A stretch of DNA of 11,434 nt, taken from the NCBI GenBank assembly GCA_946479895.1, contig CAMLHT010000113.1, positions 1 to 11,434 of the forward strand. The letters run 5' to 3'. Shown one piece after another: positions 1-7,851 of this stretch; positions within the stretch are counted from its first letter, which is position 1, and each line of letters starts with the position of its first letter. This stretch comes from an uncultured Gemmatimonadota bacterium. Lineage in GTDB: Bacteria; Gemmatimonadota; Gemmatimonadetes; Gemmatimonadales; Gemmatimonadaceae. Under the pieces are notes generated by a model. The model did no database searches and was not told the DNA's origin. It saw only the letters and a list, made by a program, of their open reading frames with translations. Both the position numbers and the translations under genes were made by a program.

Positions 1-1275
<1,275 letters not shown>

Positions 1276-1278
1276 CGG

Positions 1279-1333
1279 CCGGGACCTGCCGTGGGGTACC
1301 CGCTTTCCGCGAGCACCCCACAGCAGGTCCCGG
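1279..1333. terminator. Long hairpin between convergent genes, probable shared terminator
   Basis: Bases 1279-1297 pair with 1315-1333: 19-nt arms around a 17-nt loop. The single non-complementary position (1290/1322) is a C-A mismatch in + strand RNA but a G-U wobble in - strand RNA, so the stem is fully paired only in the transcript of the lipoprotein gene. Neither side carries a T-tract, so it is not a textbook intrinsic terminator. Its position almost fills the 68-base gap between two convergent stop codons, which supports a role in transcript ending or 3'-end protection for one or both genes. Confidence 0.65.
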
Positions 1334-1343
1334 GCAGGAGAGC

Positions 1344-2219
1344 CTACTTCGTCACCACAATGACCTGGTTCGACACCGTCGCGCCGGTCGTGATCACGAG
1401 GCCGCCGGTGAGCAGCGCCGGCTTGTAGGTCGTCGCCGCCGCGGGCGTCGCGCGGACCACGTAGGTCCCCGGCATCAGCCACTTGATCGTGTAGTTTCCG
1501 TTCGCGTCCGTCTTCGTCGTCGCGACCACGTTCGCCGTGTCCGTGCTCGTGATCGGCGTGCCGGCCTTGAGGACCTCGACCGTCACGTCCGCCATCGCCG
1601 TGCCCGTCGGCGTGTCCGCGCGGACGCTGCCCGCGACGACGCCCGTCAGCTCCGAGGCCACCGCGCGAATGACCGGCTTGAACCCGAGGCCGTTCTGGCT
1701 GATCGAGTTCCCCTTCATCACGAAACTGCGGCCGACGTCGAAGTCGAGGATCATCACCGAGCTGTCCTCGGTCACCGTGATCGGCTGGTCGAGGTTGATC
1801 TTGATGCCGCTCTGCGCGGCGCTCGGGAAGTCCGTCGCCACGACGGCGCCCGTCTTCAGCACGACGTTCGACTGCGCCGGATCGATCACCAGGCGGAATC
1901 CGTTGTACGTGCCCGTGCTCAGCGTCGAGGTCCCGAGGTTGGTCGTCACGCCACCCTGGAGCGACAGGAGGTTGATCACCCGGTTCGGCGTGGCGATGGT
2001 CGTCCATCCGGAGGTGTTGGTGGCGGCGGTCGCTTCGGCGTCGGTCGGCGTCGCCGTGCGGGCGTCGATGCGGACCACGAAGATGTTCACGGCGGACACG
2101 TCAGCGAACGGAAATGGCGCATCCGTCATCTGAACGGTGAGCTTGCCGGTGCCGTCGCCCGAATCCGAGCAGGCAGCGAGCGTGGCCGCGGCCATCGCGG
2201 CGAACAGGATCTTGCGCAT
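1344..2219 (-). CDS. DUF4382 domain lipoprotein with C-terminal Ig-like (carboxypeptidase regulatory-like) domain
   Basis: A 291-aa predicted lipoprotein of unknown function. The N terminus is a lipoprotein signal: MRK, a hydrophobic stretch, then the lipobox LAAC with Cys17 as the lipidation site, followed by a flexible SDSGDGTG linker. Residues about 25-188 match DUF4382: GKLTVQMTDAPFPFADVSAV near the start, then RVINLLSLQGG, GTYNGFRLVID, and ILDFDVGRSFV. Residues about 193-290 form an Ig-like fold of the carboxypeptidase-regulatory type, with TDANGNYTIKWLMPGTYVVRA typical of such domains. The start at 2219 is chosen because a GGAG (bases 2232-2229 on the - strand) lies 9 nt upstream and because it gives a proper signal peptide. 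An in-frame ATG at 2234 has no comparable site. The cell location is probably the periplasmic face of the inner or outer membrane. DUF4382 has no established biochemical role, so none is assigned. The gene is divergent from the sensor kinase cluster and convergent with prfC. Confidence 0.9.
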   Translation of the reverse strand: MRKILFAAMAAATLAACSDSGDGTGKLTVQMTDAPFPFADVSAVNIFVVRIDARTATPTDAEATAATNTSGWTTIATPNRVINLLSLQGGVTTNLGTSTLSTGTYNGFRLVIDPAQSNVVLKTGAVVATDFPSAAQSGIKINLDQPITVTEDSSVMILDFDVGRSFVMKGNSISQNGLGFKPVIRAVASELTGVVAGSVRADTPTGTAMADVTVEVLKAGTPITSTDTANVVATTKTDANGNYTIKWLMPGTYVVRATPAAATTYKPALLTGGLVITTGATVSNQVIVVTK

Positions 2220-2526
2220 AACGGGATACTCCATGGCGGATAGCCGGATACGGTGGATGGTGCGTGCGCCGGAGCGCGACGCCGGCACAATGCAGGAATT
2301 ATTCTTCCGCCTTGTGACATACCGCACATGATTCCCAATTGGGGTCTGGCGGCGCGTCCGATGCGTGTGTACTCTGACTGCGCGCGACGCCGCGCGCGTC
2401 ACTTTCGGCGGAACGCACATGCGCCCTTGCTCGCGCGGCTGCATTTGCCGGCCATGAGCCGGTTGGAGATCCGGTGCCACCAGTGGCCGAAGGCCCGTGC
2501 TACTGTATTAAGGAATCCCGATAATT
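2220..2526. other. Divergent intergenic region with several dyads; no confident promoter
   Basis: This gap separates the leftward lipoprotein gene from the rightward hybrid kinase gene and should hold both promoters. Part of it (about 2285-2340) is more AT-rich than its surroundings. Visible structure: a perfect 10-bp palindrome CCCAATTGGG at 2334-2343; a GC hairpin at 2380-2397 (7-bp stem GCGCGCG/CGCGCGC, 4-nt loop); two small adjacent dyads, GCCAC/GTGGC and GGCC-GAA-GGCC, around 2475-2495; and GGAAT (2512-2516) pairing with ATTCC (2524-2528), which slightly overlaps the left arm of the terminator-like hairpin that follows. I found no well-spaced -35/-10 pair on either strand and no small ORF with a convincing ribosome binding site. 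CCCAATTGGG is a possible operator by shape only. Confidence 0.4.
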
Positions 2527-2564
2527 CCCCCCGATCGCCCAGGCGTCTCGGGGGGTTTCGTTTT
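2527..2564 (+). terminator. Intrinsic-terminator-like hairpin in the leader of the hybrid kinase gene
   Basis: The left arm CCCCCCGA (2527-2534) pairs with TCGGGGGG (2548-2555). The 13-nt interior contains a further CGCC/GGCG pairing (2536-2539 with 2542-2545). A T-rich tract, TTTCGTTTTC, follows directly from 2556. The geometry (GC stem then U-rich tail) fits a + strand intrinsic terminator; the reverse strand has no matching U-tail. It ends about 20 bases before the ATG at 2584. The last + strand gene upstream is prfC, more than 1.2 kb away with an opposing gene between, so it either ends a short leader or small RNA or attenuates the kinase transcript. Confidence 0.7.
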
Positions 2565-2583
2565 CGCGCGGGAGGCCGGGGCC

Positions 2584-5238
2584 ATGCGTGAGCGGAAGTC
2601 CGGAAGGGGACTCGTATCCTGGCGGCTCGGCTGGCCGGCGGTGCTGGAGCCCCTCGCCAGGCGCATTACGGTCCTGATATCGCTCGTGCTCGTCGGCATA
2701 ATGGGCAGCATGCTGTGGCTCGCGCATACGCGCGTGGTCGCCGCGGTCGGTGACTCGGAGCTCGCGCGCCTGCAGGCATCGGCCAACCAGCTCGCGAGTA
2801 CTCTCTCGACACAGGCACGCCGCCTCGTCCAGGATGCTTCGAGGATTGCGGCCCTTCCCGACGTGGCTGCCATCCCGTCCTCCCCCGCCGCGCGGCGGAG
2901 CGGACTGGGCCTGGTCTTCGATGCCGAAAGAAAGCGGTCGCCGCTGATCCGGACCATCGCCGTCTGGAACACGTCGGGTCGCGTCCTCGCCTCGAGCGGC
3001 GCCGACGTCAGGGGCTCGGCATTGGCGCCCGGCGCGCCGCCTTTCCCCGAGACGATGGCGGCACAGTCGGTCGGCCCGCTGGAGTCCGTCGGCGATACGG
3101 TCATTTATACGCTCACCGCGCCGATCGTCGACCTCGCGGGCAGGACGGCGGGCTACGTCACCATCACGCGGCAGCTGACGGAAGGACGGGAGTCGTCGGC
3201 GCTGCTCACCGGTCTCGTCGGTCGCGACGCGCAGCTCCTGCTCGGCAACGCCGAGGGGGATTTCCTCAGCGATCTCAGCCGCCCCGTCCCGGACCGCGAT
3301 GGGCTTCCGCCGGTCGGGCGCGCCGGACGATATCGAGACCGGGCAGACGTCGAATTCCTCGGCGCAGTGGCGGCAGTACCCGAGACGCCGTGGAAGGTCG
3401 TCGTCGAGGCGCCGCGCGCGACCGTGCTGCGCGCGGCCAGCCAGTTCACGTTCGACAGCGCGCTGTTCGGCGGCGTCTTCATCGTGGTCGGGGCCCTGCT
3501 GTCGTGGATGGCGATCCGGCACACGATGCAGCCGCTCGACGAGGTCACCGCCGCGGCGCGCGACATCTCCGACGGCGATCTCTCGCGGCGGGTGATCGTC
3601 AAGGGGAACGACGAGGTGGCGACGCTCGCCGGAGCGTTCAACCACATGATCGCGCGCGTCGCGCAGTCGGCTCACGATCTCGGATGGCGGGCGAGCCAGC
3701 TCGAGCGCGCCAACAAGGAGATCAACGAGAGCGAGTTGAAGTATCGGACGCTCTTCGAGCACCTGCCGGACGGCATCCTGGTGCACCGCGATCAGCAGGT
3801 CCTCTTCGCGAACCCGTCGGCGGTCAGGATGCTGGGGGCGGCGAGCGAATCCGAGATCACCAACCGGCCGGTCCTCGACTTCGTGCTGCCACCGGACCGC
3901 CACATCGTCCAGGATCGCATCGGCCGGATCGTCGGGGAGAACCAGCCGGTGCCGGCGACCGAGGTGCGCCTCCAGCGGCTGGACCGGAAGGTGGCGACGG
4001 TCGAGGCCACGAGCATGCCGCTGCGCATCGGCGGCCAGGTCGCCGTGCAGACGATCCTGCACGACGTGAGCGAGCGACGGCTCCTCGAGGAGCAGTTCCG
4101 CCAGTCGCAGAAGATGGACGCGGTCGGCCGGCTGGCCGGCGGCGTCGCGCACGACTTCAACAACCTGCTCACGGTCATCCAGGCGCATGCCGAGTTCGCG
4201 CTGGCCGGCGATTCGGAGGAGGAGCGCCGCGCCGACATGGAGGAAATCCGGCGGACCGCGGAGAGCGCGGCAAGACTCACGCGCCAGCTCCTGACCTTCA
4301 GCCGGAAGCAGACCCTCTCCCCGACGGCGATCGATCTCAACGACGCCATAGCCGGCATGCTCGGCATGGTGCGCCGCCTGATCGGCGACAACATCGAGGT
4401 CGTCGTTACCGCGGGCACCGACCTCGCGGAAATCTGGGCCGACCCGGGCCAGATCCAGCAGATCCTCCTGAACCTCGCCGTGAACGCGCGGGACGCGATG
4501 CCCAACGGTGGTGTGCTGCGCTTCGAGACGGCCAACATCTCGGTCGGCGACGGCTACATGGGCGCCTCCGCCGGCGCGATCCCGCCCGGTGACTACGTCA
4601 TGCTCGCCGTCCAGGACACGGGCATCGGCATGACGGAAGAGATCCGCTCGCGCGTGTTCGAGCCGTTCTTCACCACCAAGCAGCCGGGTCACGGCACGGG
4701 CCTCGGCCTCTCGACGGTGTACGGCATCGTCCGTCAGTCGCAGGGGCACATCTGGGTCTACAGCGAGCCAGGCATGGGGACGGCGTTCAAGGTGCTGTTT
4801 CCGCCGTACTCGAACGGCGAGCCGGCGAAGCGTCCGGCCGTCACCGAGGCTGGCGCCATGCCGGAGGCCGTCGGCAGCCTCCTGGTGGTCGAGGACGACG
4901 CCGGGGTGAGGGCGGCCGTTTCGCGCGCGCTCCGGGGCGCCGGCTTCACCGTGGCCGAGGCAACGGACGCCGACGCCGCCCTCCAGGTCATCGCCCGTGA
5001 TCCGACGATCGAGCTCCTGATCACCGACATGGTGATGCCCGGAAAGCCCGGCGTGACGCTGCTCGGCGAAGTGCGCGCGCTGAGGCCGCGGCTGCCGGCC
5101 ATCATCCTGTCGGGGTATTCCGGAGAATCGGCGTCGGAGCTCTGGCGCGTCCCGGAGCACGCGGTTTTCGTCGAGAAGCCGGTGAGCCCGGCGGAGATCA
5201 TCCGCCGCGTGAGACAACTGCTCGGTTCGCGCGAATAG
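2584..5238 (+). CDS. Membrane-bound hybrid sensor histidine kinase (Cache-like sensor, HAMP, PAS, HisKA, HATPase_c, REC)
   Basis: An 884-aa hybrid two-component kinase: it senses a signal outside the inner membrane, autophosphorylates on His and can pass the phosphate to its own receiver. The ATG at 2584 has GGAGG (2571-2575) 8 nt upstream. Order: TM1 about residues 28-47; a roughly 245-residue extracytoplasmic region, probably double-Cache-like; TM2 about 293-311; HAMP about 312-368 (RHTMQPLDEVTAAA, DISDGDL); PAS about 384-495; HisKA with the H-box LAGGVAHDFNNLL, phospho-acceptor His523; HATPase_c with N-box NLAVNARDAM (Asn630, Asn634), G1 DTGIGM (Asp678), F-box FEPFFTTK (692-699), and G2 GHGTGLGLS (702-710). 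The C-terminal REC spans about 764-880 with acidic residues Glu770-Asp772, phospho-acceptor Asp815 in LLITDMVMPG, Ser843, and Lys865 in the EKP motif. All catalytic residues are present, so it should be active. The HDFNNLL H-box is common in hybrid PAS kinases. It begins a + strand cluster and is preceded by a terminator-like hairpin. The ligand and the downstream partner are unknown. Confidence 0.95.
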   Translation: MRERKSGRGLVSWRLGWPAVLEPLARRITVLISLVLVGIMGSMLWLAHTRVVAAVGDSELARLQASANQLASTLSTQARRLVQDASRIAALPDVAAIPSSPAARRSGLGLVFDAERKRSPLIRTIAVWNTSGRVLASSGADVRGSALAPGAPPFPETMAAQSVGPLESVGDTVIYTLTAPIVDLAGRTAGYVTITRQLTEGRESSALLTGLVGRDAQLLLGNAEGDFLSDLSRPVPDRDGLPPVGRAGRYRDRADVEFLGAVAAVPETPWKVVVEAPRATVLRAASQFTFDSALFGGVFIVVGALLSWMAIRHTMQPLDEVTAAARDISDGDLSRRVIVKGNDEVATLAGAFNHMIARVAQSAHDLGWRASQLERANKEINESELKYRTLFEHLPDGILVHRDQQVLFANPSAVRMLGAASESEITNRPVLDFVLPPDRHIVQDRIGRIVGENQPVPATEVRLQRLDRKVATVEATSMPLRIGGQVAVQTILHDVSERRLLEEQFRQSQKMDAVGRLAGGVAHDFNNLLTVIQAHAEFALAGDSEEERRADMEEIRRTAESAARLTRQLLTFSRKQTLSPTAIDLNDAIAGMLGMVRRLIGDNIEVVVTAGTDLAEIWADPGQIQQILLNLAVNARDAMPNGGVLRFETANISVGDGYMGASAGAIPPGDYVMLAVQDTGIGMTEEIRSRVFEPFFTTKQPGHGTGLGLSTVYGIVRQSQGHIWVYSEPGMGTAFKVLFPPYSNGEPAKRPAVTEAGAMPEAVGSLLVVEDDAGVRAAVSRALRGAGFTVAEATDADAALQVIARDPTIELLITDMVMPGKPGVTLLGEVRALRPRLPAIILSGYSGESASELWRVPEHAVFVEKPVSPAEIIRRVRQLLGSRE

Positions 5239-5264
5239 TCGGCTTGCTTTCGACGGGAGAGCCG

Positions 5265-5678
5265 ATGAAGCTTTCCCCCATGGCGGAAAAGCGAGATGGA
5301 CTCGATTCGGTGCGGCTGGACGAAAGCGCCGCCCGGAGGCTCATCGAGCGCGCCACCGAGCTCGACGCGAAGCTCGCGAGCGAGTCCACCATCGCCGACC
5401 TGCGCGACGCCGCCCGCCAGGCGGGCATCTCGGACGAGGCGTTCCAGCGCGCACTGGCCGAAGTGCGCCATGAAGAGTTGCCGCGCGACGAGGCGTACTT
5501 CGACTTCCAGCGCCGCCAGCCGTGGCGGAAGGTGGCCATGGCGCTCTTCATTGGGCTGCTGGTCGGCGCGACGCTGCTGGTGTTTCGCAGGGAAGTGCCC
5601 ACGCCGGGGGCGGCGGCGCGGGCGATTCCGGCCGTTCCAGCGGCTCCCCCGGCGCCACCCACACCGCCGCTGCGATGA
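5265..5678 (+). CDS. Small single-pass membrane protein of unknown function between two histidine kinases
   Basis: A 137-aa protein I cannot assign to a named family. Residues about 15-70 look helical and charged; the stretch ARRLIERATELDAKLASES, then TIADLRDAARQAGISDEAF, resembles a helical N-terminal module (a pattern like 'elreiA.eaGI..e.v..Al.E') that I recall from hypothetical membrane proteins of related bacteria. Residues about 89-107 (VAMALFIGLLVGATLLVF) form one transmembrane helix with basic residues on both sides (RRQPWRK before, RRE after). Residues 111-137 are an Ala/Pro-rich tail ending PPAPPTPPLR. The start is the ATG at 5265, with GGGAG (5255-5259) 5 nt upstream; a TTG at 5244 and an ATG at 5280 in the same frame lack such a site. 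It starts 26 bases after the hybrid kinase stop, and its stop overlaps the next kinase start (ATGA), so the three are probably co-transcribed. A role as accessory subunit of a neighbouring kinase is inference from position only. Confidence 0.8.
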   Translation: MKLSPMAEKRDGLDSVRLDESAARRLIERATELDAKLASESTIADLRDAARQAGISDEAFQRALAEVRHEELPRDEAYFDFQRRQPWRKVAMALFIGLLVGATLLVFRREVPTPGAAARAIPAVPAAPPAPPTPPLR

Positions 5679-7741
5679 CCGACGTCGTGGCGGAGAGGAA
5701 GGACGCCGACGACGTCTTCGTCGGCGACAGCGAGATGGCTCGGCGATGCCGGGCCATCGACTGGAGCAGCACGTCCCTCGGTCCGGTCGCCCGGTGGCCC
5801 GATGCGCTGCGCGCCATCGTGCGGACGATTCTCGAATCGCCGTTCCCGATCAACCTGTGGTGTGGCGACGACATGCTGCTCATCTACAACGATGGGTACA
5901 CGCGCGCGCTCGGCGCCAAGCACCCACGCGCGCTCGGCCGGCCGGGTCGCGAGGTGTGGGCGGAGATCTGGCCCGAGATCGAGTCGATGTTCGAGTCGGT
6001 CCGGAGCGGTGATCCGGTCTACGCGGAGGACGCGCTCTTCCTGATGGAGCGCCACGAGGGACCGCCGGAGCGGGCCTGGTTCACCTTCTCGCTGAGCGCC
6101 GTTCGCGACGACGACGGGCGCATCGTCGCGTTCCTCAACGTCGCCTCGGAAACGACGGCGGCGGTCGAGGCGCGGTCGCAGGTCGAGCAGGCGCTCGCCG
6201 CCGCCGAGCGCGCCGAGCATCGCCTGCGGGACATCTTCGCGCAGGCGCCGGCGTTCCTCGCGGTGCTGCGCGGGCGCGACCACGTGTTCGAGTTCGTGAA
6301 CGATGCGTACATGCAGCTGGTGGGGCATCGCGAGCTGGTCGGCAAGCCGGTGATCGAGGCGCTGCCAGAGGTCAGCAACCAGGGCTTCATCACGCTTCTC
6401 GACGAGGTGCTGGAGACCGGCGTGCCGTTCGTGGGCCGCGAGCTGCCGGTGATGCTCCAGCGCGAGAAGGGCGGCGACCTCGTCCAGGTCTACGTGAACT
6501 TCGTGTACCAGCCCATCGCCGAGGCAAATGGCGAGCGGATCGGCATCGTCGCGCATGGGTCGGACGTGACCGAGAGCGTCCTCGCGCGCCGCGAGATCGA
6601 GCGGCTCTGGCTGGAGAGCGAGACCGCCCGGAAGTCGGCGCAGGAAAGCGAAGCCCGCTATCGCTTCATGGCGAACGCCATTCCAGTACAGATCTGGACG
6701 GCTACGCCCGATGGCGCGCTCGACTACATCAGCGACCCCGCCGCGAAGTATTTCGGGAAGCCCGCCGCGGAGATCATCGGTGAGCAGTGGCTGTCCGTGC
6801 TGCATCCGGACGACATCGAGCGCACCATGACCCGCTGGCGCCAGTCGCTCGAGACCGGTCAGCCCTACGAGATCGAGTTCCGGCTCTGGAGCGCGGAGCA
6901 CCAGGACTATCGCTGGCACCTCGGCCGCGCGACCGCGCAGCGCGACGAGGAAGGACGGGTCATCCGGTGGTTCGGGACGAACACCGAGATCGAGGAGCGC
7001 AAGCGAGCCGAAGCCGAGCTCCAGCGGCTGACCGCCGAGGCGACCGAGGCCGATCGCGCGAAGGCGGCCTTCCTCGCCGCGATGAGCCACGAGCTGCGCA
7101 CCCCGCTCAATGCCATCGGCGGGTACGCGCAGCTCATGGAGATGGGCGTCCGCGGCCCGATCACGGAAGAGCAACGCATCGACCTGCTGAAGATCCAGCG
7201 CAGCAAGAACCACCTCGACGCGCTCGTGAGCGACGTGCTCAACTTCGCCAAGCTCGGGTCCGGCAGGATGGAGTACAACCTGTCGGACGTCGACGTGCAG
7301 GGCGTCATCCAGGCCGTGCTCGAGATGGTGGCGCCGCAGATCGCGTCGAAGGACCTGCGCATCGCGCCGTTCACCACGCCGCGTCACCTGACGGTCCATG
7401 CCGACTCCGACAAGGTCCGACAGATCCTGATCAACCTCTTCGGTAACGCGCTCAAGTTCACCCCGGCGGGCGGCGTCATCTCCCTGGACGTGAAGCCGAC
7501 GGATTACGAGGTGGCGATCAGCGTCAGTGATACCGGCATCGGCATCTCGGAGGAGGATCAGGGCCGCGTGTTCGAGCCGTTCACGCAGGCGGGGAAGGCG
7601 CTCGATTCGCGCGACCAGGGCGTGGGGCTCGGGCTCGCCATCAGTCGCCAGTTCGCGCGCGCGATGCGTGGCGACCTGCGCGTCACGAGCAAGCTCGGCG
7701 CGGGCTCGACCTTCACGCTGACGCTCCCCCGAAGGAGATAG
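5675..7741 (+). CDS. Cytoplasmic triple-PAS sensor histidine kinase
   Basis: A 688-aa soluble kinase with no membrane segment. Order: PAS-like domain 1 (about residues 18-160), with the DW....LGP..RWPDALR lead-in and YNDGYTRALGAKHPRALG found in many PAS kinases; PAS 2 (about 183-310) with LRDIFAQAPAFLAVLRGRD and the terminal DVTE; PAS 3 with PAC (about 326-441; LHPDDIE, ending EERKRAE); HisKA with MSHELRTPLNAIGGY, phospho-acceptor His472; HATPase_c with N-box INLFGNALKFT (Asn587, Asn591), G1 DTGIGI (Asp619), FEPF, and G2 GVGLGLAIS (649-657). It ends at LTLPRRR, right after the ATPase fold, with no receiver. The ATG at 5675 overlaps the upstream stop as ATGA and has no good Shine-Dalgarno sequence before it, so translation is probably coupled to the small membrane protein. 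The open frame continues upstream but only as sequence antiparallel in reading to that gene's coding frame, without domain content. The PAS ligands are unknown; a diffusible intracellular, redox or light cue is possible but nothing in the sequence selects one. Confidence 0.94.
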   Translation: MTDVVAERKDADDVFVGDSEMARRCRAIDWSSTSLGPVARWPDALRAIVRTILESPFPINLWCGDDMLLIYNDGYTRALGAKHPRALGRPGREVWAEIWPEIESMFESVRSGDPVYAEDALFLMERHEGPPERAWFTFSLSAVRDDDGRIVAFLNVASETTAAVEARSQVEQALAAAERAEHRLRDIFAQAPAFLAVLRGRDHVFEFVNDAYMQLVGHRELVGKPVIEALPEVSNQGFITLLDEVLETGVPFVGRELPVMLQREKGGDLVQVYVNFVYQPIAEANGERIGIVAHGSDVTESVLARREIERLWLESETARKSAQESEARYRFMANAIPVQIWTATPDGALDYISDPAAKYFGKPAAEIIGEQWLSVLHPDDIERTMTRWRQSLETGQPYEIEFRLWSAEHQDYRWHLGRATAQRDEEGRVIRWFGTNTEIEERKRAEAELQRLTAEATEADRAKAAFLAAMSHELRTPLNAIGGYAQLMEMGVRGPITEEQRIDLLKIQRSKNHLDALVSDVLNFAKLGSGRMEYNLSDVDVQGVIQAVLEMVAPQIASKDLRIAPFTTPRHLTVHADSDKVRQILINLFGNALKFTPAGGVISLDVKPTDYEVAISVSDTGIGISEEDQGRVFEPFTQAGKALDSRDQGVGLGLAISRQFARAMRGDLRVTSKLGAGSTFTLTLPRRR

Positions 7742-7744
7742 GAA

Positions 7745-7815
7745 GGAGGGCGGAGGACGGAGGACGGAGGTTGAGCGGCAACCCTCCGCCCTCCATCCTC
7801 CGTCCTCCGCCCTCC
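7745..7815 (+). repeat. Long imperfect palindrome built of CGGAGGA heptads, between two kinase genes
   Basis: Starting 4 bases after the triple-PAS kinase stop, the + strand reads three consecutive heptads of CGGAGGA type (7751-7771), then the complementary pyrimidine-rich form on the right side. Bases 7745-7764 pair perfectly with 7796-7815 (20 bp). Inside, GGTTG (7769-7773) pairs with CAACC (7779-7783) around a 5-nt loop, leaving an unequal internal bulge. A transcript would fold into a strong purine/pyrimidine hairpin. No T-tract follows, so it is not a classic terminator. It resembles intergenic repeat elements more than a gene-specific signal, and the same heptad recurs at the 3' end of the next gene. 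Confidence 0.8.
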
Positions 7816-7851
7816 GCCGGGGGTCTGCATCTTGCCCTTCTCGCCCTCACA

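Noticed and set aside
2296..2340. Sigma-70-like promoter elements (TTGTGA at 2312 on +, AATAAT on the - strand near 2300)
   Set aside because: No partner hexamer at 16-18 bp spacing on either strand, so they are not called as promoters.
2220..2480. N-terminal extension of the lipoprotein to a start at 2480
   Set aside because: It would add 87 residues before a clear lipoprotein signal peptide and would remove the GGAG-spaced start at 2219.
2440..2526. Possible cobalamin or c-di-GMP riboswitch in the kinase leader
   Set aside because: Stretches such as AGCCGGTTGGAGATCCGG and CCACCAGTGG recall fragments of a cobalamin element, but the B12 box and core order are not present, and no c-di-GMP aptamer consensus is seen.
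2500..5217. A 905-codon open frame on the - strand, opposite the hybrid kinase
   Set aside because: It mirrors the kinase gene codon for codon, is dominated by Arg/His/Asp low-complexity sequence and has no domain or start signal. Long antisense frames are expected in DNA this GC-rich.
5198..7399. A 733-codon open frame on the - strand, opposite the small membrane protein and the triple-PAS kinase
   Set aside because: Same reason: it is a shadow of well-supported + strand genes with intact catalytic motifs, and its translation has no recognisable domain.
7771..7851. Earlier in-frame TTG start for the GAF kinase
   Set aside because: The added 27 residues are encoded by the palindromic heptad repeat, lack a binding site and add no domain content.
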